NCBI GenBank assembly: GCA_030620375.1
Contig: JAUXEW010000191.1
Coordinates: forward strand, 1-5,554
Direction of reading: 5' to 3'
From: Desulfobacteraceae bacterium
GTDB lineage: Bacteria; Desulfobacterota; Desulfobacteria; Desulfobacterales; UBA5616
Length of the DNA: 5,554 nt
The position numbers and the translations under genes are program-made. The notes below the pieces were generated by a model. It did not search any database and was not told the DNA's origin. It saw nothing but the letters and a program-made list of their open reading frames with translations. This document shows, one piece after another, positions 1-5,554 of the stretch. How positions within the stretch are numbered: the first letter of the stretch is position 1; each line of letters begins with the position of its first letter.

Positions 1-1976
1 AATTGCCTCAACTCCCTGAATTTGTTGAGGGGATTCGAAGGGCACCCAAAAGGAGTTTTACACTGACCCAAAAAGAAACCGAGCTCGCCTTAAAAAACGC
101 TTTACGATATATACCTGAAAAATGGCATAAAAAATTGGCGCCTGAATTTTTAGATGAGCTTTTAAACATGGGAAGAATTTATGGGTATCGCTTCAGACCG
201 GAACAAAAAATTTTCGGACGGCCATTCTATAACTATAAAGGAAACTGTATTGAAGGCAAAGCATTTCAAGTGATGATCGATAATAATCTGGATTTTGATA
301 TCGCCCTTTACCCATATGAGCTGGTAACTTACGGTGAAACCGGCCAGGTCTGTCAGAACTGGATGCAGTACAGGCTCATCAAACTCTATCTGGAAAACTT
401 GACACGTCATCAGACACTGGTTGTGGAATCGGGTCATCCCCTGGGATTGTTCTCGTCGCCCAAGGAAGCGCCGCGAGTCATCATAACCAATGCACTCATG
501 GTCGGCACGTTTAACAATCAGGAAAACTGGAACAGGGCCGCTGCACTCGGTGTGGCCAACTACGGTCAGATGACTGCCGGCGGATGGATGTACATCGGTC
601 CCCAGGGAATCGTTCACGGAACTTACAATACACTTTTAAATGCAGGGCGGATACAGCTTGAAATACCTCCGGAGCGTGATTTGGCCGGCTGTCTTTTTGT
701 ATCGTCAGGTCTGGGAGGCATGAGCGGCGCGCAGGGTAAGGCCGTAGAGATTGCAAACGGCGTGGGAATCATTGCCGAAGTCGATTATTCAAGAATTCAA
801 ACCCGGCACGACCAACAATGGGTCCGCGAAATTGTCGATGATCCGGGCAACGCATTTGAATTGGCAAAAAAATACCAGGATAAAAAGCAGAGGATGGCCA
901 TTGCATTTTATGGAAATATCGTGGATCTGCTTGAATACGCAGTAAAATATCAAATGAAAATTCATCTGTTATCGGACCAGACCTCCTGCCATGCAGCTTA
1001 TGACGGCGGGTATTGCCCTCAGGGGTTGACATTTGAGCAGAGAACTGAACTTCTTAAGAAAGATCCTGAAACCTTCAAAGAATATGTGAACACGTCGTTA
1101 CGCCGCCATTATGAACTCATCAAAACGCTTGTGGATAGAGGGGTTTATTTTTTTGACTATGGAAACAGCTTTTTAAAGGCGGTATGTGATGCCGGTGTTA
1201 CAGAAATCTGTAAAAACGGCAAAGATCCCATAGACGGATTTATTTTCCCATCCTATGTTGAAGATATCATGGGACCGCTGCTATTTGATTATGGGTACGG
1301 TCCGTTCCGGTGGGTTTGTCTGAGCGGAAAAAGACAGGACCTGTTGAAGACGGATACCGCTGCAATGGAAATTATCGATCCAAATAGAAGATACCAGGAT
1401 AGAGATAATTACATATGGATAAAAAATGCGGATAAAAACGACCTTGTCGTGGGAACCCAGGCCAGAATATTATATCAGGATGCTATGGGTAGAATGAATA
1501 TCGCTCTGAAATTCAACGAGATGATCAGAAATGGGGAAATCGGGCCGGTCATGCTGGGAAGAGATCATCATGATACCGGAGGGACCGACTCACCGTTCCG
1601 GGAAACATCAAACATAAAAGACGGCAGTAACATCATGGCAGAAATGGCAACCCATTGTTTTGCCGGGAATGCGGCCAGAGGCATGAGTCTGGTTGCCCTG
1701 CACAACGGCGGCGGCGTGGGAATCGGCAATGCCGTAAACGGAGGGTTCGGGCTTGTTTTAGACGGGAGCGATCGCGTCAACACGATCATTCGAAGCGCCA
1801 TACCATGGGATGTTATGGGAGGTGTTGCCAGACGCGCATGGGCAAGAAATGAAAATTCTATTGAAACAAGTATAACATTTAATACCACCAGAAAAGGAAC
1901 CGATCATATTACGATTCCGTTTATACCGGATGAAAATCTAATAAAGGATCTGGTCGCCAAAGTATTTAATAAGTAA
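1..1976 (+). CDS. hutU: Urocanate hydratase (urocanase), long form, 5'-partial
   Basis: Cytoplasmic NAD+-dependent enzyme that hydrates urocanate to 4-imidazolone-5-propionate, the second step of histidine breakdown. The frame is open to the left edge. The first possible start, TTG at 3, gives 657 residues beginning LPQLPEFVEGIRRAP, but in relatives some residues precede this stretch, so the TTG is probably an internal Leu and a few codons are missing. Visible urocanase signatures, numbered from the TTG: YGQMTAGGWMYIGPQGIVHG (187-206), the NAD-site segment SGLGGMSGAQ (235-244), SDQTS (324-328), DYGNS (385-389), GRDHHDTGGTDSPFRET (519-535), LHNGGGVGIG (566-575) and DGSDRV (587-592). Length and motifs (RDHHD, GTDSPFRETSN, ALHNGGGVG) match the roughly 660-680-residue class that includes animal UROC1, not the roughly 550-residue HutU of Pseudomonas or Bacillus. 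The stretch ARILYQD (487-493) has Leu where the classical ARICW pattern has Cys. It is first in a tight operon, 14 nt before ftcD. The family call is very secure; only the start is uncertain. Confidence 0.96.
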   Translation, partial: LPQLPEFVEGIRRAPKRSFTLTQKETELALKNALRYIPEKWHKKLAPEFLDELLNMGRIYGYRFRPEQKIFGRPFYNYKGNCIEGKAFQVMIDNNLDFDIALYPYELVTYGETGQVCQNWMQYRLIKLYLENLTRHQTLVVESGHPLGLFSSPKEAPRVIITNALMVGTFNNQENWNRAAALGVANYGQMTAGGWMYIGPQGIVHGTYNTLLNAGRIQLEIPPERDLAGCLFVSSGLGGMSGAQGKAVEIANGVGIIAEVDYSRIQTRHDQQWVREIVDDPGNAFELAKKYQDKKQRMAIAFYGNIVDLLEYAVKYQMKIHLLSDQTSCHAAYDGGYCPQGLTFEQRTELLKKDPETFKEYVNTSLRRHYELIKTLVDRGVYFFDYGNSFLKAVCDAGVTEICKNGKDPIDGFIFPSYVEDIMGPLLFDYGYGPFRWVCLSGKRQDLLKTDTAAMEIIDPNRRYQDRDNYIWIKNADKNDLVVGTQARILYQDAMGRMNIALKFNEMIRNGEIGPVMLGRDHHDTGGTDSPFRETSNIKDGSNIMAEMATHCFAGNAARGMSLVALHNGGGVGIGNAVNGGFGLVLDGSDRVNTIIRSAIPWDVMGGVARRAWARNENSIETSITFNTTRKGTDHITIPFIPDENLIKDLVAKVFNK

Positions 1977-1977
1977 A

Positions 1978-1982
1978 GAGGA
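1978..1982 (+). promoter_or_regulatory. Ribosome binding site of ftcD
   Basis: GAGGA lies directly after the hutU stop codon (TAA 1974-1976), 8 nt before ATG 1991. This spacing favours ATG 1991 over the in-frame ATG at 2000, which would be 17 nt away. Its position against the hutU stop suggests ribosomes ending hutU can pass to ftcD (translational coupling; inferred). Confidence 0.7.
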
Positions 1983-1990
1983 ACAACACC

Positions 1991-2896
1991 ATGTCAGGCA
2001 TGAAACAACTCATCCAATGCATACCGAATTTCAGTGAAGGCAGAAATCTGGAAAAAATCGAAACCATCGTTAATTCTTTTCGGGGAAAACAAGGGGTCAA
2101 ACTTCTGGATTATCAGAGTGATTCAGATCATAACCGGACGGTGGTAACCGTTGTCGGAGAGCCCGACCCTTTAAAAACGGCCCTGATGGAGGCCCTGGGC
2201 TCAGCCATCGATGGTATTGATATGAGAACGCATAAAGGGCAGCATCCCAGAATGGGAGCAGTGGATGTGATTCCATTTATCCCGGTTAAAAAAATCTCCA
2301 TGAAAGAGGCGGTAGATATTTCAAGAAAAGTTGCCGAAGAAATCTCTGAAAAATATAATTTGCCTGTATTTTTATACGAGGAGTCCGCTGGCCGGCCGGA
2401 AAGACGAAACCTTTCGGATATCAGAAAAGGCCAGTTTGAAGCGATGGCGGATAAAATTAAACAACCGGAATGGAGGCCCGATTTCGGACCCGCTAAAATC
2501 CACCCCACTGCCGGTGTAACCGCTGTCGGTGCCAGAATGCCGTTGGTTGCCTTTAACGTAAATTTACATACGGACCGACTTGCAATCGCCAATGATATCG
2601 CTAAAAAAGTCCGGCACAGCAGCGGGGGGTTGCGATATTGTAAAGCCATGGGCGTCGCATTAAAAGAAAAAAATATGGTCCAGGTGTCAATGAATATGAC
2701 GGATTATACCAAAACAGCCCTTTACCGGTCATTTGAACTCATTAAAACGGAAGCCGCAAGATACGGCGTAACTGTTGCCGGCAGTGAAATTGTCGGCCTC
2801 GTGCCCATGGAAGCATTAATAGATACCGCTGTCTATTATCTGGGCATGGAAAATTTTTCCATGGAGCAAGTGTTGGAGACCAGAATCATGGAGTGA
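1991..2896 (+). CDS. ftcD: Glutamate formimidoyltransferase (stand-alone formiminotransferase)
   Basis: Transfers the formimino group of N-formimino-L-glutamate to tetrahydrofolate, giving glutamate and 5-formimino-THF; cytoplasmic. The 301 residues cover both halves of the formiminotransferase fold. The N-terminal subdomain (about 6-185) opens with QCIPNFSEGRN (9-19) and contains DHNRTVVT (46-53) and the hallmark HKGQHPRMGAVDV (81-93). His85 in GQHPRMG corresponds to the catalytic His82 described for the mammalian enzyme. The C-terminal subdomain starts around GPAKIHPTAGVTAVGAR. There is no cyclodeaminase domain: in mammals both activities sit on one roughly 540-residue FTCD chain, while here the partner is the separate gene fchA two genes on. 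Start ATG 1991 is chosen for GAGGA 8 nt upstream. The gene sits 14 nt after hutU and 51 nt before hutI. Its presence shows that formiminoglutamate is handled with THF and not by HutF/HutG hydrolysis. Confidence 0.95.
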   Translation: MSGMKQLIQCIPNFSEGRNLEKIETIVNSFRGKQGVKLLDYQSDSDHNRTVVTVVGEPDPLKTALMEALGSAIDGIDMRTHKGQHPRMGAVDVIPFIPVKKISMKEAVDISRKVAEEISEKYNLPVFLYEESAGRPERRNLSDIRKGQFEAMADKIKQPEWRPDFGPAKIHPTAGVTAVGARMPLVAFNVNLHTDRLAIANDIAKKVRHSSGGLRYCKAMGVALKEKNMVQVSMNMTDYTKTALYRSFELIKTEAARYGVTVAGSEIVGLVPMEALIDTAVYYLGMENFSMEQVLETRIME

Positions 2897-2904
2897 TCCC
2901 TTTA

Positions 2905-2921
2905 CAAAACATCCGGTTTTG
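2905..2921 (+). other. Small perfect hairpin in the ftcD-hutI gap
   Basis: CAAAAC (2905-2910) and GTTTTG (2916-2921) form a perfect 6-bp stem around the 5-nt loop ATCCG, 8 nt after the ftcD stop and 12 nt before the hutI Shine-Dalgarno. This is seen directly. The stem has only two G-C pairs and is followed by GAAAAGACA, not a T run, so it is not a convincing terminator. It could be a weak RNA-stability or processing element, or chance. Confidence 0.3.
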
Positions 2922-2933
2922 AAAAGACATCCC

Positions 2934-2938
2934 AGGAG
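2934..2938 (+). promoter_or_regulatory. Ribosome binding site of hutI
   Basis: AGGAG lies 9 nt before ATG 2948, a normal spacing for a strong Shine-Dalgarno sequence. It fixes the hutI start. The protein beginning MSGNLVIKNASQLVTC also has the N-terminus expected of the family. Confidence 0.75.
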
Positions 2939-2947
2939 AAAAAACCC

Positions 2948-4243
2948 ATGAGCGGAAATTTGGTTATCAAGAACGCCTCGCAGCTGGTTACCTGCAGTTC
3001 GTTTAAAGCCAAGCAGGGAAAAGAGATGTCAGATCTGCACATTATTGAAGACGGCGCTTTGGTTATTGAAGAAGGTATTATCACGGCGGTGGGAAAAACA
3101 GAAGATGTTTTAGCCGTTTCCCATGAAGCTGATTTTTATTCGAGAGGGTTTGAGATCATAGATGCCCAGGCCAATGCGGTTTTGCCGGGGTTTGTTGATT
3201 CTCATACACATTTTGTTTTCGCCGGTTACAGGGATGAAGAGTTTTCTTGGAGACTTCTCGGTCACAGTTACATGGATATCATGAAGAAAGGCGGGGGGAT
3301 TTTTAATACGGTTAGGGCAACGAGATCGGCGGCAAAGGAAGAATTGATTGAAACCGGACTAAAGCGATTGGATTCTATGGTGTCATTTGGCGTGACAACG
3401 GTTGAAGGAAAAAGCGGTTATGGTTTAGACCGCACCACGGAAATAAAACAGTTGGAGGCCATGAAGGAATTAAACAACCGCCATCCTGTTGACATTGTTT
3501 CAACATTTATGGGCGCCCACGCAGTGCCTCAAGAGTATACCGGAAAAGAAGATGCCTACATCGACTATATCATCGAAAGGGTAATGCCCGAAGTCACGGA
3601 TCGAAATCTTGCAGAATTTTGTGATATTTTTTGTGAAAAGAATGTCTTTTCGGTGCCGCAGTCACGGCGACTGTTGTTAAAGGCAAAAAAAAACGGATTA
3701 AAAATAAAAATTCATGCAGACGAAATCGTGCCCTTGGGCGGAGCGGAATTGGCGGCAGCGATCGGTGCTGTTTCGGCAGATCATCTTCTTCACGCTTCTG
3801 ATAAAGGGATAAGCGATATTGCCGAAGCAGGCGTTGTCGCCACATTGCTTCCGGGCACGGCCTTCTCTTTAAAGGAGCCTTACGCAAGAGGGCGATACAT
3901 GATTGATATGAATTGTGCGGTGGCTCTTGCAACGGACTTAAATCCCGGAAGCTGCTTTTCAGAATCAATTCCCTTGCTTTTTGCATTAGCCACACTCTAT
4001 ATGAACATAAGCATAGAAGAGGCAATTACGGGATTAACCATAAACGGTGCCGCAGCCCTTGACCTAGCGGATACAGCCGGCAGCCTGGACGTCGGAAAGA
4101 CCGGGGATGCGATCATACTTGAGTATCCGTCATACAAGTTCATTCCTTATCATATCGGGGTAAGCACCGTTGAAAAAGTAATTAAAAAAGGAACGTTGAT
4201 ATTTGATAATGTTGGCCCACTTAACTATAAAAAGATTTTTTGA
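2948..4243 (+). CDS. hutI: Imidazolonepropionase
   Basis: Metal-dependent cytoplasmic hydrolase of the amidohydrolase superfamily. It opens the imidazolone ring of 4-imidazolone-5-propionate to give N-formimino-L-glutamate, the substrate of FtcD. The 431 residues are slightly above the usual 405-425. The N-terminal part of the composite beta-sandwich (about 1-80) leads into the TIM barrel. Metal ligands are visible as His86 and His88 in DSHTHFVFAGYR, His256 in IHADE and Asp330 in ATDLNPGS; these correspond to His80, His82, His249 and Asp324 of the Bacillus subtilis enzyme. Other family residues present are Arg95, Gly-rich KKGGGI (113-118), EGKSGYGLD (153-161), His191 in MGAHAVP, Glu259 and His279. 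The C-terminus returns to the sandwich domain. Start ATG 2948 is supported by AGGAG 9 nt upstream. Its last 35 nt overlap fchA. A run of nine A (3685-3693) inside the gene does not break the frame. Confidence 0.96.
   Translation: MSGNLVIKNASQLVTCSSFKAKQGKEMSDLHIIEDGALVIEEGIITAVGKTEDVLAVSHEADFYSRGFEIIDAQANAVLPGFVDSHTHFVFAGYRDEEFSWRLLGHSYMDIMKKGGGIFNTVRATRSAAKEELIETGLKRLDSMVSFGVTTVEGKSGYGLDRTTEIKQLEAMKELNNRHPVDIVSTFMGAHAVPQEYTGKEDAYIDYIIERVMPEVTDRNLAEFCDIFCEKNVFSVPQSRRLLLKAKKNGLKIKIHADEIVPLGGAELAAAIGAVSADHLLHASDKGISDIAEAGVVATLLPGTAFSLKEPYARGRYMIDMNCAVALATDLNPGSCFSESIPLLFALATLYMNISIEEAITGLTINGAAALDLADTAGSLDVGKTGDAIILEYPSYKFIPYHIGVSTVEKVIKKGTLIFDNVGPLNYKKIF
4188..4193 (+). promoter_or_regulatory. 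Candidate ribosome binding site of fchA inside hutI
   Basis: AAGGAA lies in the 3' end of hutI. From the end of AAGGA (4192) it is 10 nt to the in-frame TTG at 4203 and 16 nt to the ATG at 4209, so the spacing favours TTG while codon choice and protein alignment favour ATG. The two starts differ by two residues (TTG-ATA). Because translation of hutI runs through this site, coupling to hutI is likely; this is inferred. Confidence 0.4.
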
Positions 4244-4826
4244 AAAAACTGCGTCGGACGATCCTGTTCCCGGCGGAGGCAGTATTGCTGCGTTAAGTGC
4301 CGCTGCGGCGTCAAGTCTCGTGGAAATGGCGGCAAATTTAACCATAGGGAAAAAAGGCTATAATGAAGTAGAAGAGGAAATGAAAGCCATTTCAAAACAC
4401 GCTTCCCTATACAGAGACAAACTGATTCAAGATATGGATAAAGATTCGGATGCCTATAAACAGGTTATCGCTGCTTTTAGATTGCCCAGGCGCACGGAAG
4501 AAGAAATAAAATACAGAAAAGAGGCCATTGAAGATGGATTAAAACATGCGGCGCTCGTCCCTTTGAGTGTGGCAAAGAATGCTTTTAAACTCATTGATCT
4601 GGCAGGAAAAACCGTAGCAAAAGGGTACAAAAATGCTGTTACGGACGGAATGGTTGCAGCCGTAACGGCAAGATCGGCGGCTCTGTCTGCATTATATAAT
4701 GTTAAAATAAATTTAAATTCAATAAAAGACCGTTCGTTTGTTTATGAGGTGTCAAAACAGATAACGCATCTGGAAAATGAAATTCGGAGAAAAGAAAAAC
4801 AAGTACTTTCAAAAGCGGATCTGTAA
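4209..4826 (+). CDS. fchA: Formimidoyltetrahydrofolate cyclodeaminase
   Basis: Cyclises 5-formimino-THF to 5,10-methenyl-THF with release of ammonia, completing the folate branch of histidine breakdown and feeding the one-carbon pool. The 205 residues are one cyclodeaminase domain, the equivalent of the C-terminal half of mammalian FTCD, at the usual stand-alone length. It is an all-helical family; seen here are the start MLAHLTIKRFFEKTAS, the signature PVPGGGSIAALSAA (19-32), EMAANLTIGKK (39-49), the acidic DMDKDSDAYKQV (75-86), ALVPLSVAKNAF (115-126) and the conserved KNAVTDGMVAAVTARSAA (141-158). The C-terminus is a charged helix. ATG 4209 is preferred because family members begin a few residues before the same Leu-x-x-x-F pattern; TTG 4203 is an alternative with better Shine-Dalgarno spacing. 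It overlaps hutI by 35 nt in another frame, implying coupled translation. Some annotations may call it methenyl-THF cyclohydrolase (FchA), since close relatives include clostridial proteins under that name, but the hut context favours cyclodeaminase. Confidence 0.92.
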   Translation: MLAHLTIKRFFEKTASDDPVPGGGSIAALSAAAASSLVEMAANLTIGKKGYNEVEEEMKAISKHASLYRDKLIQDMDKDSDAYKQVIAAFRLPRRTEEEIKYRKEAIEDGLKHAALVPLSVAKNAFKLIDLAGKTVAKGYKNAVTDGMVAAVTARSAALSALYNVKINLNSIKDRSFVYEVSKQITHLENEIRRKEKQVLSKADL

Positions 4827-4946
4827 CTGGATAGGGTTATTAATGGCTGCGATCCAGAAATTTCTACTATTCATCATCCTGACAAGTTTCGATTACATCT
4901 CGTGTCACAACTGAAGGCAAACGGGCGGATCGGGTCCACCCGGGGA

Positions 4947-5552
4947 CTAATCCATGGCATCGAGCACCTTGCACCCTTCCTTTTCCAGGGCTTTTTTGAT
5001 AACCGCTGTATTGCAGGCCGAAAGCCGAAAGTAATATACCCGTTTACTGATTTCTTGTGCGGCAATCCCAACGTTTATAATATCTCCGCCATTTTCGTTT
5101 ATAATCTGTGACACGTTTCTGAATGCACCCGGCTCATCTCCAACAACCACGTCAATACGGGAACTGGCCGTCAGCAGACCCATCATTTCAATAAAAGCCC
5201 GAAGGATGTCCGACTCGGTAATTATCCCGACAAGTTTGTCGTTTTTTACAACCGGCATCCCGCCGATTTTGTGCTTATAAATAAGTTGAGCTGCAATCTC
5301 CACGTCATCATCAGGCGTAACCATAATAGGATTCCTTACGATCAAATCCGAAAGAGATACATCTCCCAGCATGGAGGGGATAAAGCCTTGTTTCAAATCC
5401 GCAAGCGTAAGAAAACCCTTTAGCCGGTTACCTTTTCCAACCACAGGAAGATGCCGGATTGAATTAACTTTCATAAGTTCGATGGCTTCCTGGATAGAAG
5501 CACTTTCCGTTATGGTAATGGGATCAGGAATCATTAATGAATGAATTTTCAT
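4947..5552 (-). CDS. CBS-CBS-ACT domain protein (AcuB-like)
   Basis: A 201-residue soluble protein with no signal peptide or membrane segment. CBS domain 1 spans about 1-58 (MKIHSLMIPDPITITESAS, then RHLPVVGKGNRLKGFLTLADL), CBS domain 2 about 69-122 (DLIVRNPIMVTPDDDVEIAA, then GGMPVVKNDKLVGIITESDI). Together they form one Bateman module of the kind that binds adenine nucleotides or similar ligands. An ACT-like domain follows at about 133-201, with IDVVVGDEPGAFRNVSQIIN (133-152) resembling the amino-acid-binding turn of ACT domains (DxPGxL/F). This order is that of AcuB-type proteins, named from Bacillus acetoin utilisation; the molecular role is poorly known, and a sensor or regulator of a partner protein is an inference. 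The ATG complementary to 5550-5552 gives a typical CBS N-terminus, but only two bases lie upstream in the window, so the ribosome binding site cannot be checked. It converges on fchA across 120 nt and is therefore not part of the hut operon. Confidence 0.85.
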   Translation of the reverse strand: MKIHSLMIPDPITITESASIQEAIELMKVNSIRHLPVVGKGNRLKGFLTLADLKQGFIPSMLGDVSLSDLIVRNPIMVTPDDDVEIAAQLIYKHKIGGMPVVKNDKLVGIITESDILRAFIEMMGLLTASSRIDVVVGDEPGAFRNVSQIINENGGDIINVGIAAQEISKRVYYFRLSACNTAVIKKALEKEGCKVLDAMD

Positions 5553-5554
5553 GG

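Noticed and set aside
162..617. 151-codon open frame on the - strand within hutU, with similar antisense frames at 511-756, 769-1032 and 1568-1888
   Set aside because: They lie opposite a clearly conserved urocanase, have no recognisable domain and show the composition expected of reverse-strand shadows.
2128..2649. 173-codon - strand open frame opposite ftcD
   Set aside because: Fully contained in a well-supported formiminotransferase gene; no family resemblance seen, so it is a shadow.
3594..4025. 143-codon - strand open frame opposite hutI
   Set aside because: Arg/Leu/Pro-rich antisense translation of the conserved imidazolonepropionase; no independent support.
4827..4857. Possible terminator after fchA: CTGGAT (4827-4832) pairs with ATCCAG (4852-4857)
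   Set aside because: Only 6 bp with a 19-nt loop and followed by AAATTTCTACT, without a T run; not a convincing intrinsic terminator.
4927..4953. Possible terminator at the end of the CBS-ACT gene: CGGG/CCCG (4931-4934, 4939-4942) with TCCA loop, flanked by GGAT and ATCC
   Set aside because: The strong part is only 4 bp, the flanking pair needs a 7-nt bulge, it overlaps the stop codon, and no T run follows on the - strand.
4874..5111. Short open frames on both strands between fchA and the CBS-ACT gene (65 and 69 codons)
   Set aside because: They mostly overlap the CBS-ACT coding sequence in other frames, lack recognisable domains and have no clear ribosome binding site.
1..5554. Search for CRISPR arrays, tRNA or rRNA genes, insertion sequences, direct repeats and defence or toxin-antitoxin genes
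   Set aside because: No repeated units, tRNA-like folds, transposase motifs or terminal repeats were seen; nearly all of the window is accounted for by five conserved metabolic or regulatory genes.

Overview
The window carries most of a histidine-utilisation (hut) operon on the + strand, followed by one convergent gene on the - strand. The four + strand genes are hutU (urocanate hydratase, 5' end cut by the window edge), ftcD (glutamate formimidoyltransferase), hutI (imidazolonepropionase) and fchA (formimidoyl-THF cyclodeaminase). They are tightly packed: a 14-nt gap, a 51-nt gap, then a 35-nt overlap. After a 120-nt intergenic stretch comes a - strand gene for a small protein with two CBS domains and an ACT domain (AcuB-like), which ends at 4947 and starts near the right edge.

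Together the four enzymes take urocanate to glutamate by the tetrahydrofolate-dependent route. HutU makes imidazolonepropionate and HutI opens it to N-formimino-L-glutamate. FtcD moves the formimino group to THF, releasing glutamate, and FchA removes ammonia from 5-formimino-THF to give 5,10-methenyl-THF. Carbon from histidine thus enters the one-carbon pool instead of being lost as formamide or formate, as in the HutG or HutF/HutG routes. Histidine ammonia-lyase (hutH), the first step, is not in the window; it may lie just upstream or elsewhere.

Host: a bacterium of moderate, slightly AT-leaning base composition. The long, eukaryote-like urocanase class, the separate ftcD and fchA genes and the CBS-CBS-ACT protein would fit an anaerobe, perhaps a Desulfobacterota (deltaproteobacterial) sulfate reducer. 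This is an inference from protein character and is weakly held.

I looked for an undescribed system and did not find one. There are no RNA genes, mobile elements, CRISPR arrays or convincing terminators. The items worth a second look are small: the Leu in place of the classical urocanase Cys, the split order ftcD-hutI-fchA, the hutI/fchA overlap with its ambiguous start, a small hairpin ahead of hutI, and the CBS-ACT neighbour with an unknown ligand.
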